From positions 167,001 through 231,000 of the forward strand of contig JAFEMH010000753.1 in assembly GCA_022495995.1 (NCBI GenBank): 64,000 bases of DNA. The letters are read 5' to 3'. Shown one piece after another: positions 24,094 to 36,183 of the stretch. The translations under genes and the position numbers were made by a program. Under the pieces are notes generated by a model. The model was not told the DNA's origin, made no database searches, and saw only the letters and a list, made by a program, of their open reading frames with translations. Source of the stretch: Adenophora triphylla var. japonica. Taxonomy: Eukaryota; Streptophyta; Magnoliopsida; Asterales; Campanulaceae. How positions within the stretch are numbered: position 1 is the first letter of the stretch; each line of letters starts with the position of its first letter.

Positions 24094-24556
24094 TTGGCTA
24101 TTCAGATGCTGATTTTGCAGCTTGTAGGGTCACCAGGAAGAGTACTAGTGGAACTTGTCAATTTCTAGGTAACCGATTAGTTTCCTGGTCGTGCAAGAAA
24201 CAAGCGTCAATTTCCACTTCTACAACTGAGGCTGAGTACATAGCTGCTGGGAGTTGTTGTTCACAAATTCTTTGGATGAAGCAACAACTGGTGGACTATG
24301 AAATTCCCCAAAAAGTGTGTCCTATCTACTGTGATAACACCTCAGCCATTTCAGTCTCCAACAATCCTGTGATGCACTCAAAGACTAAGCACATAGACAT
24401 CAAATACCACTTCCTCAAGGATCACGTTGAAAAGGGTAACATCTTTCTTTTAAAGTCCATACCGATTATCAATTAGCTGATATTTTGACAAAACCCTTGG
24501 ACATTAAAAGATTTGAATTCCTTAGAGGAGAACTAGGCATGATTGACATTCGTTAA
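24063..24556 (+). pseudogene. RNase H of the Sirevirus-like element (frame shifted from RT)
   Basis: A frame change near 24070 separates this from RT. The reading IGYSDADFAACRVTRKSTSG, STTEAEYIAAGSCCSQILW, YCDNTSAISVSNNPVMHSKT and KHIDIKYHFLKDHV is a standard copia RNase H with the D, E and D catalytic blocks. A second shift near 24460 gives LADILTKPLDIKRFEFLRG and ends in LGMIDIR with a stop at about 24556. Confidence 0.9.
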
Positions 24557-25234
24557 ATATATTGTACTAACTATGCTATCTGTGTAAGCTATCAAGATCA
24601 TGGTGGTCCCTCATACCGTTGCTTACCGGTGCTCCCATATCGGTGTCCCTAACCGGTAAGGCAAGACACCTCTAACCGGTCCTCTAATCGATTTCTTTTA
24701 ACCGGTAAGTGGTGTCCCTAACCGATGGTTCCCTAACCGGTGCAAGCTCTCTCTAATCGGTTATTGCACCTGACCGGTCAGCCACCTTACCGTCCATGTG
24801 CCTTATCGACGAACTGCGGCCGGATCGAAATTGTCAATCTGTTTTAACCGGCTCGTTGTTGCCATCATTGCTATCTGTCACATCAGTCTTCCATCAGCCG
24901 TATCAGTCTGACAAGCCCCTTACCTGTTCCCTATGCTTTCTTTACAAGATATAGATCAATTTTAAATAATTGATCAAAAAGGTAATCTCTGTATCATTGT
25001 TATTTATCAAAAAGGTTATCTTTTTGTTCTTTATTACATTTTTAGTAAAATTGTTGCACACACGTTCCTATTTTCATACCACATCTTTAAAATCGTGAAT
25101 TAAATTTGTTAATTTTATGTGCATGTCAGTTGAAAACGTTTGAGCTACTTTTGTTTTAATCAACACATCCTTTCATCTTCCCGCTCTTTTGTTCTCTTTA
25201 AAAGGATTTCAAAAACAAACACTTAAGCTTTCTG

Positions 25235-25303
<69 letters not shown>

Positions 25304-25534
25304 GAACAAGGCAACGGGCAAGAATCCACAAATCTTCATCTTCTTCATCTGTTTCTCTCCAAACTCTCAGATCTCTGGTAAACTCTTCTCAATAATCAAA
25401 CCTTGTTTAAAAACTTGAAGATACCCAGTTTTCTTAAAACTCTAAAATCATTTAACAACATCCAAGAGTATATAATGCAAAAATTCCTTCGATTCTAACT
25501 TACACTGTTGATTTGTTGTTCATTTGATTCATAG
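24557..25534 (+). other. Noncoding spacer between pol and env-like ORF, ACCGGT-rich, with (TC)n
   Basis: Between 24620 and 24860 there are repeated AACCGGT, ACCGGTAAG, ACCGATGG and related words on average every 20-25 bases. No gene is readable. From 24950 the sequence is AT-rich. A (TC)n microsatellite fills 25239-25301, and just upstream is TTCTCTTTAAAAGGATT, a possible weak TATA-type region. This could serve as a promoter or leader for the env-like ORF, but only position supports that. Confidence 0.6.
25239..25301. repeat. (TC)n microsatellite, about 31 units
   Basis: Uninterrupted TC dinucleotides, located about 230 bp upstream of the env-like start codon. Pyrimidine microsatellites are common in plant 5' leaders. 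Confidence 0.95.
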
Positions 25535-28500
25535 ATGGCTCCTGCAATCAAGAAAGACATTTATGGAGGTTACATTCTCCCTAGTTTCTTTGACTCCGAA
25601 GAAGGCCGAGCTCTTGAAGCTCTATTTGTTGCTGCCGGAGTAATTCCGTTCTTGATGCCGGAGGGGAATGAAGATATCTTTTATGAGATGGTGAATGAAA
25701 TGTTTGACAATGGCATTTTGGATGAGAATGATAATATTATCTCTACTGCTGCTGGAGTTCCCATTACTTTTAGCCCAGCCACCATTGCTGCTGCTTTCCC
25801 TGATCTCTCTTCCACCGGTTCATCTTCCATCTTAATGAATGATATGATTGTTGCTTGGGTTAAGGTTCGTGGATCTGACCCTTTCGTAATCGGTGAGGCG
25901 AACAAGAAGGTAGAGTTTGACGCTGTATATTATGCCCTTGCTGAGGTTGCTGATCGGTGTTTCATTTGCCGGTCAGACTCCCATCACTGTATCACCATGA
26001 TACAATGGGAAGCTATTGCAACCATCATTCTTGGAGAAGATTTTAACTGGTGCTCCTTCCTTTACCGGATCATTCTTATTGCCTTCAAGAAGTACCAAAA
26101 GGAGAAAACCTCTTCCAAACCTAATAAAGCCAAACCATGTCACTATCTGTTGATTAGCCGTGCCCTAAGGAAAATCCCAGCCATCCTTCAAGCCTCAGAA
26201 AACTAGCCAAAATATCCTTAATCTTTTTTTAAAGCTTTTGATAAGTTTGACATGACAAGAATCATCAAGGAAGCAAAACCCTTTACCGATTAGCCAACCA
26301 GTAAGACAGTTGATAAGCCAATCGGTAAGCATGTTGGCAAGCCAACCGGTAAGAAAGCTCAACCAAAGAAAGTCTCTAGCCGGCCAAAGGTCATTCAACC
26401 AACAAGTGCTGCTGCTCCCAAGCCTACCTTACCGGTCAAGAGAAAACTACTTGATGAATCTTCTTCTGATGATGATGATCAACCAATTGCTACCATTCTC
26501 TCCCCTAACCGACAGAAACAAACAGCTAGAAAGTCTGCTCCTCCACCTCCTAAAAGAACCAAGCCTATTCAACAATCATCCCAACAGATAGCCGAAGAAA
26601 ATGCAGAAAGAAACAGAAGAATTGAGACTGACTTGGGCACCTTCATCCCCTTCATTCCTAAGCGGCTTTTTGATCACAACTTCCTAACCGATAAGGTTCC
26701 CTTCACCGGTCAGTCATCATCCAGACCGGTTAGCCGTTGCCAACCGATCAGAAACCCCACTTTTCATATCTACCACTACAACCCTTGGTTAGTCAATCCC
26801 ACATTTGTACCCTCTTCAACATGGGTGTATCCAATTGATCATTTGCCTCCATTCATTCAAAGAATGCTACAGTTCCATGAGACCAACAAAGATTCAGTCC
26901 CCGTTGGTAACATGTCAGATTATGTGGACTTTGACAATATCCATGAAGAAAAGGGTATCTACTACAACAAACCTTGCATGTTGAGTGATTATGATATCTC
27001 TTTATCTAGAGATAGTCTCCTCAAGCAATACAACAGGTATTTTGATTTATTGCCTCCTATGTGGAATGCCATTTACCTGGCTCAGGACAGACTCAGGCAA
27101 GATATGATGATTCATGCCGTTTGGATTGACTTTGCCATTCTCTATAATGCCCAAGAAACTCTTAAGGAGTCTGATCCTTACCAACTTGGGAGATATTAGT
27201 TGCCTGAAGATGATCTCCCCACTTTTGATCCTGAAGCTGTCAACTTGGGTCCTCGTAGAGTGCAGTTTATCAAAAATGTGATGGATGTTGTTCAGAATTT
27301 GGTGGATATGAACAGAGACTTCCAAAGTATGGGTGATATTTCTCTTTCTGATTTCTTCACTTCTGTTCAGACAGACAAGAATAAATGGGCTACTGTGACT
27401 GATGAAGAGATTGAAGATATGCTCAAAGACATCAGTGATGATCAAGCAAAAGTTGATAAAGTTGATCGGTCAGACTCTAGTTCTAGTTACTCTAGTGGCA
27501 CTGATGAGTCAGATGATGATGATGACAATGACCAAACTGGTGATGTCATTGACCAGTCTGAGCATGTTGATTTTACCACTCCCTTACCGATGCAGACGGT
27601 CAGACATGTGGGAGGAGGCTTAACTGAGACTTCACCAGTTACAGCCTTAAGAGGAGGAGAAAACACAAAAATTGATGTTCTACCGGTTAGCCAACCGATG
27701 CCTCTTACCGGTGAACATGTTGAACCGGTTAGAGATGATTTACCGGTGTCAGAACCTCTTACCGATGCTTCTGCTTTACCGGTTAGCCAGCCCCTTACCG
27801 TTGTATCTACTGAACCGGTTAAGGAGAGCAATATTGATGACATTAATCTGCAACAAGCCTTGGCTGCTAGCTTATTTGAAGTTGATTTGGAACGGCAAAG
27901 GGTATCAGTTGAAGAGTTGGCCACTCAGCAAGCCATTCAGGCCTCTCTATCGGTTAGTCAATCGGTTAGTCAAGCTACTCCTCCATCTTCTTCCAAAGAT
28001 AAGTCACCAGTTCAGGAGGAGCTTGAGCCTGTGTTTGAAGAAGACTCCAATTCAGATTTCTTTGAGGAAGAAGTTGATGATGATGATGTTGGTTTTGATA
28101 TATTTGACCCTACGGTCCCTCCAGTCTATTTTGATTATGGTCTCTATCAAAAGGATCTAATGTCTCCACTAAACTACTATAACATAAAGTCATCTATCCC
28201 ACGGTCATCTCATGGGATTCCTCTGTTTGATGTTCATGATAAGATTTCCAGCAAGGCAAAGATTCAGTCTATCCCTATGCCTCCACCCATTGCTGATGAG
28301 CTCAAGAAGAAGAGAAGAGCTGATAGGATGGCAACTTTTATTGATGTTGTGGAAGATATGAAGGTTGGATCAGCCCTAGAAGATACTCCTCCTAGATTCA
28401 CCAAAACCGATGGGCCTGGATCAACCAGTTACCGGCACCAGAAAATCAAAGTTCTAAAACTTAAGAAACGGTATGCTCCAGCAAAAGGCAAAGAAATCAA

Positions 28501-29297
28501 GCCGAGCAAGATTGATCAGCAACTAGTTACCGACTTCCCCTCACTAAAACCAAATCTCAAATACCCTACCACTCTTTCCCAATGGCAACGCAACATAAGA
28601 ATTCAAGGCCAAATTGCTCGCATTGCCCCCAGACCGGTTGAGAGCACATTATCAACCGGTAATCTATATCTCAGATACCTCTCCATCAACAACCGTATGA
28701 CCCAAGTGTTGGAGATGAGGATTTTTCGCTGGTCTGCTGAAGTAACCCGTTTGGTTGGATTAATGCCTAATGTGACTAGGCTTTCTATCATGAGGGATGG
28801 TCGTGCTAGGCCTTGGAGCAATATCAGAGAAGCTTCCTTACTCCTACTTGCCTTGAGAGTGATTCCTCTTATTCGGTTATGGCAAGCTGCCTTACTGATG
28901 GCCTCTACTGCTGCTGATTTATTGGAGCTTTCATTTGCAGAGATGATGAGCTTAGAGCCCAATGAGTTTCTTGTACCAGTTACTCCACATGATTCCTCTT
29001 CAGAGTCAGTAGATGAGGAAATTGTCATATCCCCAACCGGTCAGGTATCCAGGACCGGTCAGCCTCAAGTGATCTCACTTACCGATTCTTCATCCGACCC
29101 CCCTACCGATTCCACTGAAGCCTCTCTTATCGGTCGCTCCATTGATCTTTTTGCTCATCTCACCAAAAAGCCTCTTACCGATCGTTCTCTTACCGAAAAT
29201 TCTCTTGCCATTCAGCCATTCACTCCTCCATCAATTCACCATCTTAACGATGCTTCTTTACCGGCCCCTGCAACCGATGATGATCTCAATAGGCCAG
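25535..29297 (+). pseudogene. Env-like ORF of the Sirevirus-like element, in-frame stops, 3' truncated
   Basis: One frame runs from the ATG at 25535 (MAPAIKKDIYGGYILPSFF) to 29297, about 1250 codons, broken only by stops near 26204, 26218, 26291 and 27197. The first 220 residues contain MIQWEAIATIILGEDFNW, resembling the plant transposon/env-like domain of SIRE elements. The middle is rich in PVSQPLT, TGxPVxE and acidic runs (SDDDDQ, DESDDDDDND). The 3' part includes TRLVGLMPNVTRLSI. No signal peptide or membrane anchor was obvious, so calling it an envelope is a convention rather than a demonstrated role. The apparent frame after 29298 (to 29392) reads antisense gypsy gag and is not part of this gene. 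Confidence 0.65.
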
Positions 29298-30962
29298 GTG
29301 AAGATGGTGCGTCAGCTACGGCTTCCTTTGTTTTAGTCCGCCCTTTTCTTTTCCCAAGCAAATATTTGAGGAGTCCTTTTGAAAGTAAGTAGCTAATTTC
29401 CTTTCTCAAGGTGATGCAATTATCATTTGTGTGGCCAAAATCTTCATGGTAGGCACACAATTTTGATTTGTCCTTCCAAGATGATAATCTATCAGCTGCC
29501 TTTGGCCATCTCGCCTTGCCACCTAAGTTGTCCATTGCATGTAGGAGTCCTGAAACATCAACAGAAAAACAATAGTCACTAATCTTAGGATAAGTTGTAT
29601 CATCTTCATCATCATCTTCTTCTACAACATTAATTTTAGAAGAGTCGGCTATAGAATAGGGTTTTCCCCTATTAGATCGATGATGGGACGAGTCCGCCTT
29701 CTTGTCAGGATTTTCATATGTAGGTGCCTTCTTTGACGCCTTGCCATGAAACATCCCGTCTTCTTCCAGCCTGATGAAATGAACGGACCCGTCCTGACTT
29801 CTTCTAAGCTTCTAGACGGAAACATGACAAGATCTTGGTAAAATGGTGATTCTCTCTTCAGGCCCATCCTGAAAGCTTCTGTTGCAGTTGACACGTCAAT
29901 GTGAGGAATGCTTACAGCCTCCTCGTTGAACCTGAACGCGTAATCTTTTAAGGTTTCGTCAGGCTGTTGCACAATCCTGTAAAGGTCACTTGTTAATTTT
30001 TCAAACACACGATTGCAAGAGAATTGATTAAGAAACATATTAATTAATTGAGAGTAAGATGAGATGGAATTCATAGGTTGATTAGTCAACCACATCAAGG
30101 CGGGACTAGATAAGGTGGACCCAAAGCCTCTGCATAAGCAAACTTCTTTAAGGTTCGGGGGAATGCTGATGATGTCCATCTTCTCTTGGTACAGGGCTAT
30201 ATGCTCTGCATGATCCGTTGTACCATCATATTGCTTCATGGGAGGTACTTGGAATCTCTTAGGGATCTCCACCCCAGCTATAGCATGATGGTCGATTGGA
30301 GATGATTGATTGAAGGGCAAGGTGACCCCGAGAACCTTCATGAGGATATCCTTGATCTGTTGCACCTCCCTTGCAAGGTTAGCGTCTGCACCAGGGTTAG
30401 TGGTAACAAATGGATGGAAAGGAGTATTAAACGTATTAAAACTTCCTGTTGGCCCCATTGGAGGTGGGGTCGCAAAGGTAAAACATGATGGCAGCGGTAT
30501 CGGGTTGGACGTAACGGCGGTACTTTCAATCTGAACAGTGTTGAACATGGACATGTTGCCTTGACCATCTCTTGCACTCGTCCCAGCATCCGAGAAAAGA
30601 GTCCTAGACTGCAAAGGCGAGGTCTCCGACATGCTGACTATTGGAATGTTGCGCCCTGAAGCCGATAAATCATGGCATAGTCTATTAATGTAATTGAAGA
30701 TCATCTGATTGGTATGATGTTGCCCGTCAATCTGGTCCTTCAACTGTTGCATCATAGACATCATGACAGTTATAACTTCTAGCGAAATTCCAGGCAGCGT
30801 CATGGATAAAGATCCACCCAGATTGAGCCCTTGGTTTTGAGATGTGACAACACCAGATCCAATAGGCGAATGCATGCTAGACGTCATAGGCAAGCTTGAC
30901 GTATTGGTTCTTGCCCTAGTCGTAATGATGGGGGTAGACATTGCCGAAGTAGAATTGCTCAT
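29298..30962 (-). pseudogene. Gag of a Tat-like gypsy element, minus-strand copy, 3' truncated
   Basis: From the ATG at 30962 (MSNSTSAMSTPIITTRA) the frame carries the gag domain: RFQVPPMKQYDGTTDHAEH, LKEVCLCRGFGSTL, MWLTNQPMNSISSYSQL, VQQPDETLKDYAFRFNEEA. A frameshift near 29780 leads to a second frame with LCAYHEDFGHTNDNCITLRK, the C-H-H-C motif of Tat Gag, and SYLLSKGLLKYLL. The plus-strand copy at 31633-34640 is clearly homologous. Similarity ends at about 29298, inside the region just before protease, where Sirevirus sequence starts. Confidence 0.88.
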
Positions 30963-31009
30963 TTTGATTGGAATCTAAAAAACCAAAGTTCCCACAGACG
31001 GCGCCAAAT

Positions 31010-31563
31010 TGTTTTGGACAAATTTCAACAATTAAATTTATCTTATCTGGGATGTGATGTTTGGGCACAAATGGAATATAATTCATAAAGCAAGATGAAC
31101 ACGAGGATGTAACGAGGAAAACCTTTGAACAAATGTTCGCAGGGAAAAACCTCGGGAGGCTTTAGGAAAAGCCTACCTAAACCAAAAAAGTATTATTGAT
31201 TTTAGTAGCTTGTGAATATAAAGTGCAGTATGAGAGCAGGAGAGAGTGTGTAACGTGCATACATGTGTTTCCTAAGGATAATATATATACATGATTGTAA
31301 CTGAAAATAACAACTTGAATGACATACTGATATCTCGCCTAGAATCTCGCCATTCGTTGATGAGGATCAGCCGTTATCCCTTTGGTTGATAAATGGAGTT
31401 GTTATGTCGTCGTTTGACCAAGTCCAAATGGTCATATGAGTGAGTTGTTTATTCATAATTCTGTTCCTGAAAAATAGAAAATATACAACAAACAGTTTCA
31501 AGGCGTTAGTCCAAGATGTAAGTCAAGAAGTTACCTCAAGGTGGATGACCAAGATGTAGAACA
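31010..31563 (-). repeat. LTR of the Tat-like gypsy family, minus orientation (554 bp)
   Basis: On the minus strand it starts TGTTCTACATC and ends TTGTCCAAAACA. It is homologous to the 3' LTR at 38706-39251 (shared CCTAAAGCCTCCCGAGG and TTGAAATTTGTCCAAAACA). Three bases beyond its end lies TGGCGCCGTCTGTGGG, the PBS (30992-31007), and then the minus-strand gag. Bases 31561-31580 past its start loosely resemble the reversed polypurine/3'-LTR junction seen at 38690-38706. Confidence 0.85.
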
Positions 31564-31632
31564 TGTAAAGTGATTTATTGGGGTGAAACAGCGCCATCTG
31601 TGGGAACTTTGGTTTTTTAGATTCCAATCAAG

Positions 31633-34600
31633 ATGAGCAATTCTACTTCTACAATGTCTACGCCCATCATCACGACTGGGGCAAGAACCAGCACGTCAAG
31701 TTCACCCATGACATCTGGTATTCCTTCGACTATTGGATTCAGTGCTGTAATGCCTCAAAACCAACGACCCAATTTGGGAGATTCTTCATCCATAAAGTTG
31801 CCTGGAATCTCACTTGAATTCGTGACCAACCTGACGACTATGATGCAGCAGTTGAAGAATCAGATGGATGTGCAACAATATACTATTCAAATGATCTTCA
31901 ATTCAATCAACAGAATGCAACATGACATATCGATCTCAAGACGCAGCCATCCAGCGGTCAGCATGCCTGAGGTTTCGCCTCTACAACCTCAGACCCTCTT
32001 CTTGGGTGCTGAATCAAGTGCGAGAAACGATCCAGGCAATATCTCAATGGCCAGCACTATTCAAACTGAAAGCACCGCTGTTACATCCAACCCGATTATG
32101 CTATCAACAAGCTTCACCTTTGCGACCCCACCTCCTCTGGGGCAAACAGGGAGTTTTAATATATTTGGTATGTTGGTGTAATGCCCTAGGCTTTAGTTAT
32201 GTTTAACTTAAAACCGTTATGTATCATCTTTATCGTTTAAGTTTATTATTTGATTATTATTTATTTTGCATATTTATTGTAATAATCTCCGTCCCTAATT
32301 ATTAAGTGAATAATTAGTATAATTTTCAATGGATAATCATATGATGATTATATGCATAGAGATGCACATTGAAATTATGGGTACTTGTTAGTGAACAAGT
32401 GACTGGACTTGACCCGTATGAGATTTATGTCATGGTCAAATGTCATAATTAAATCTCATATGGTCACTTCATTTAGTCCCTAGACCTGGGATTATCATGA
32501 CCTTACATATGATGAAAGTCATGTTTGATTTTAGTCAAACGATATCTTAACACGATATTTATAAAGGCTATCTTTGGCATGAACGGATTCATGATGGGAA
32601 GGATGATAAGTCAAGATGGAATTTGTCTCTCGAAAGAGAGATGTTTTTGCTTGGGCCCCTCGATGAGTGATAATGATGAAAGCGTGTGGTCACACCCCAA
32701 TGCGATTGGATTATCATTATACTCAAGATCGAGAAAGCATTAAACAAATACAAGTTGACGTGGACCATGACTTGTGTTCAATATAACATCGTGAGACAAG
32801 GGGAGAAATGGAAGTGTACCATTGGAAACGTGAACTCTTACGTTATATTATTTGGGTAGACATAATGGCTTGCTAGAGTCCGCTTGTGTCTTATGAGGGT
32901 CGATATGATCGAGCTCATTGCCAACATAATATAATCATATTGGGTCACACACAACTAGAATGAATTGGTTAAACCAAAGGAAGAATGATTGAGAGTTCCT
33001 GATATGGCTTAGCAAAGCTGGCGACATAACTTGGCCATTGGCATTGTGAGGTCGTGCGACATACTAAGGCCTGAGGCGTTTACAGTCAGTTTCCTAATTC
33101 GATTAGGAAACAAACATCAATACTATAGTAGTATAAATATGAGTCTGTGAGCAGCAAAACCCTAGCCGAATTTTCAAGAGAGAAAAGTTCACAAAAAGGT
33201 TTCTCAATATTCTTCCATAGGTTTAAGAATCTAGCAATTCTCAAGAACTGTTCTTGGTTCATTCTAAAGTGTGGATACTACTAGAGGGTCTTCGCTCGTT
33301 CGACAATCAAGGCCTAGAGTTCTATTGTTCAAAGCAATATGAAGATTCAAGTTTTTGAAGATCGAAGTTTGTGATTCAAAATCACATTGATAATTATTTG
33401 ATAGCTCAAGAACGAAAAGCAATATAGGTTGGTAAATTCTATCACATAGGAATTCAATTTAATCGTATAGAACAGATCTTAGGGCTTGGGTTATGTGTTA
33501 TTTAGATGCTAATTCCGCTACGCATGGACCCATAAAACCCAACATGGTACTCCTTTAAATCAATTTGTGGCCACTAACCCTGTTGTAGATAACACCTTCG
33601 CAAGGGAAGTGCAGCAGATCAAGGATATCCTCATGAAGGTCCCAGGAGTCACCTTGCCCTTCAACCAAGCGTCTCCAACCAGCCATCATGATTCACGTTT
33701 CGTTCCTATCATAGCTGGGGTGGAGATCCCTAAAATATTTCAAGTACCTCTAATGAAACAATATGATGGCACGACGGACCCTGCAGAACATATAGCCCTG
33801 TACCAAAAAAAGATGGACATCATTAGCATTCCCCACCATCTTAAGGAAGCTTGTTTGTGCTGAGACTTTGGCTTAACTATATCTGGTCCCGTCTTGATGT
33901 GGCTGACTAATCAGCCTATGAATTCTATCTCTTCTTACTCTCAATTACTAAACATATTTCTTAATCAATTCTCTTGTAATCGTGTGTTTGAAAAACTAAC
34001 AAGTGACCTTTACAGGGTGGTACAGCAGCCTGATGAAACTTTAAAAGATTATGTGTTCAGGTTCAACAAGGAAGCCGTGAGCATCCCTCATATTGATGTG
34101 TCAACGGCAACGGGAGCCTTTAGGATGGGCTTGAAAAGAGAATCACCATTCTACCAAGATTTTTTCATGTACCCGCCTAAGAGTTTAGAAGAAATTAGAA
34201 TGAGATCTGTTCGATTCATCAGGTTGGAAGAGGACGAGATGGTTCATGGCAATGCGTCAAAGAAGACACCTACATATGAAAACCGCGATAGAAAGGCGGA
34301 CTCCTCTCATCATCGAACCAATATGGGAAAACCCTACTCTAAAACTGACTCTTCTAAAATTAATATTGTAGCTGAGGATGACGATGAAGATGATGCAACT
34401 TATCCAAAGATTAGTGACTATTGTTTTTCTGTTGATGTTTTAGGACTCCTATACGCAATGGACAACTTGGGTAGCAAGGCAAGATGGCCAAAAGCAGCTG
34501 ACAAGCCTTCATCTTGGAAAGACAAATCTAAGTGGTGTGCTTACCATGAATATTTTGGTCACACTACCAACAATTGCATAGCTTTGAGGAAAGAAATCAG

Positions 34601-34640
34601 TTACCTACTTTCAAAAGGGTTCCTTAAAGATTTGCTATGA
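31633..34640 (+). pseudogene. Gag of the plus-strand Tat-like element, split by a solo LTR
   Basis: The first part, 31633-32170, begins MSNSTSTMSTPIITTGA. After the solo LTR, coding resumes at 33550 with LNQFVATNPVVDNTFAREV. The main domain follows: IFQVPLMKQYDGTTDPAEH, MWLTNQPMNSISSYSQL, VVQQPDETLKDYVFRF. A TGA at 33861-33863 breaks the frame. The C-terminal part has WCAYHEYFGHTTNNCIALRK, the Tat-type finger, and ends at a TGA at 34638-34640. The minus copy (29298-30962) shows the same order without the solo LTR, which confirms the insertion point. Confidence 0.88.
32171..33544 (+). mobile_element. Copia solo LTR (1374 bp) with 5-bp TSD
   Basis: Begins TGTTGGTGTAATGCC and ends AAAACCCAACA, so it has TGTTGG/CCAACA inverted ends. 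Direct repeats TGGTA flank it exactly (32166-32170 and 33545-33549). No internal region is present, so it is a solo LTR left by LTR-LTR recombination. The start TGTTGGTGTAATGCCCTAGG is shared with the minus-strand LTR whose outer end is at 61245, so both belong to one family. Orientation is inferred from that match. Confidence 0.93.
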
Positions 34641-35400
34641 AAAAGAAAAGGACGTACCGAGACAAAAGAAGCTGTAGCCGACACTCCATCCTCACCTCCT
34701 CCTGCGACCAAGGTGATCAATTTCATCACGGGTAGTTCCGACATTTGTGGCACCACGTATTCCGTGGTAAAACGTCATGCTAAAGATTCTAAAGACGATA
34801 AATCGGAACTTCCAACTAGGCATCCAGATTACTCTCCGGGTCAACAAATCGTTTTCGACGATGATGATAAAGAGGATATGATGGATTAGTCGTTACCCTA
34901 CAAATCGCCAACTGGAAGGTGAAACGCATCTTAATCGACAATGGGAGTTCAGTCAACCTGATCATGAAAAGCACCTTGGAAGAAATGATGATTCCTCTAT
35001 CAGAAGTCGTAAAAAAATCTTCCGTTCTAGTAGGTTTTAGTGAGGAAACTAAGCAGACAATAGGGGAAATCAAGTTGCCCATCTACATGGAAGGGGTAAA
35101 CTCTATGGAAAAGATTTGCGTGATCGATTGCCCATCCTCTTATAACGTCATCTTGGGTAGACCTTAGATCCATAACATGAGGGCTATCCCATCAACGTAC
35201 CATCAATGCGTCAAGATGCCAACACCTTGGGGCGTGATCTGGGTGAAGGGAGACCAACAAGCTGCTAAAGAGTGTTACAAAATAGATATGAAGGCGTGTT
35301 CTACTTCATGCCAAGCATAGTTACGAAAGAAGATCTTTAGGGGTGTCGTCGAAGTTGTAAAGTGTCAAGAACCAAAAATAAATCAGGATGAAGATGTTAA
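34641..35400 (+). pseudogene. Protease region of the Tat-like element
   Basis: After the gag stop, KRKGRTETKEAVADTPSS and VINFITGSSDICG continue in frame. Following a frame change, ILIDNGSSVNLIMKSTLEEM gives the catalytic DNGSS at about 34938, then IYMEGVNSMEKICVIDCPSS and YNVILGRP. After a TAG replacing the usual Trp come IHNMRAIPSTYHQCVKM and PTPWGVIWVKGDQQAAKECY. This is the expected retropepsin order. In-frame stops show it is dead. Confidence 0.85.
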
Positions 35401-36180
35401 AAGGTCTACACGCTGATGAGTGGGAGACCCATCCTGGGGCAAGTCGTTATCCTCACAAAATGTTCAAGATGGGATACTATTAGCCTATAACGGAGCGAGA
35501 TATGATAGTATGCACCTTGGAAAACATCGTCACACGAAAAATCCACCTCGTGTACTTACCTCTTGGCCGATCCGTGCAATGGGGCATGATCATAATCAAC
35601 CAGTTATGAAAGGGCCCTGAGAAGAAGAATCTTTACAGTAAATACGACTGGTAAAAGCTGAAGAGCTATACATCTTAAAGCACTACTACATGTAAGTTAA
35701 AATTTATTAAAAATTTTAACGCCAAGGTACGAATCTCTTCTTAATTATCTTTTCGATTTTTCTTTTATTCCTTTTATTTAATCAAAATTCGCATTGACTT
35801 AAGCATCGGAGGGGTGTTAGCCAAGATAACACCCGACCCTAACGTGTTTTTGTGTTGCGAGATGAGGACCCCTCAACATGAGAGTTAAAAGGCATCATAA
35901 AACCACATGTCAAACGCCTTGAAGGATTAAGCTTTTCTTGATGATATAAGGTACACGATCTCTTCATACTCAGAAACATTATAAAGTATGCTTAGAGAAT
36001 TATGATTATAGAACCGTCGAGGTGCACGTTTTTCACACTTGATTTAAAAAGTGTACTTAATTCACCTTGTCAGATGAATTAGGCCTTCTATTTTAAATTT
36101 AAGTTGTGAACTAAGTGTTGTAACATTAAACATGTTACTTAAGAGACATAGAAAAATGATATTTCTACATGTCATCATCA
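35401..36180 (+). other. Deletion remnant and spacer: integrase tail, no RT
   Basis: RT and RNase H should follow the protease but no such motif is present. Near 35640-35685 KAEELYILKHYYM and a stop resemble the C-terminal end of Tat integrase, so a large internal deletion joined protease to the integrase tail. The rest, to 36180, is AT-rich without a gene. Confidence 0.6.
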
Positions 36181-36183
36181 ATT

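Larger units (their letters stand above)
18382..29297 (+). mobile_element. Sirevirus-like Ty1/copia retrotransposon, both ends missing
   Basis: Order is gag, coiled-coil/zinc-knuckle region, protease, integrase, RT, RNase H, then a long env-like ORF. This copia order (integrase before RT) plus an extra 3' ORF is typical of the Sirevirus (SIRE/Maximus) lineage. The 5' LTR and leader are not in the window; they should lie left of the Ogre-like element that abuts the gag ATG. On the right the element stops at about 29297, where antisense gypsy gag sequence begins, so the 3' LTR is missing. ACCGGT and ACCGAT motifs are dense through 20700-20830, 24620-24860 and the env-like ORF. Confidence 0.85.

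Noticed and set aside
25535..29297. Calling the extra Sirevirus ORF a true viral envelope
   Set aside because: No signal peptide, fusion peptide or membrane anchor is visible; only the family label env-like is kept.
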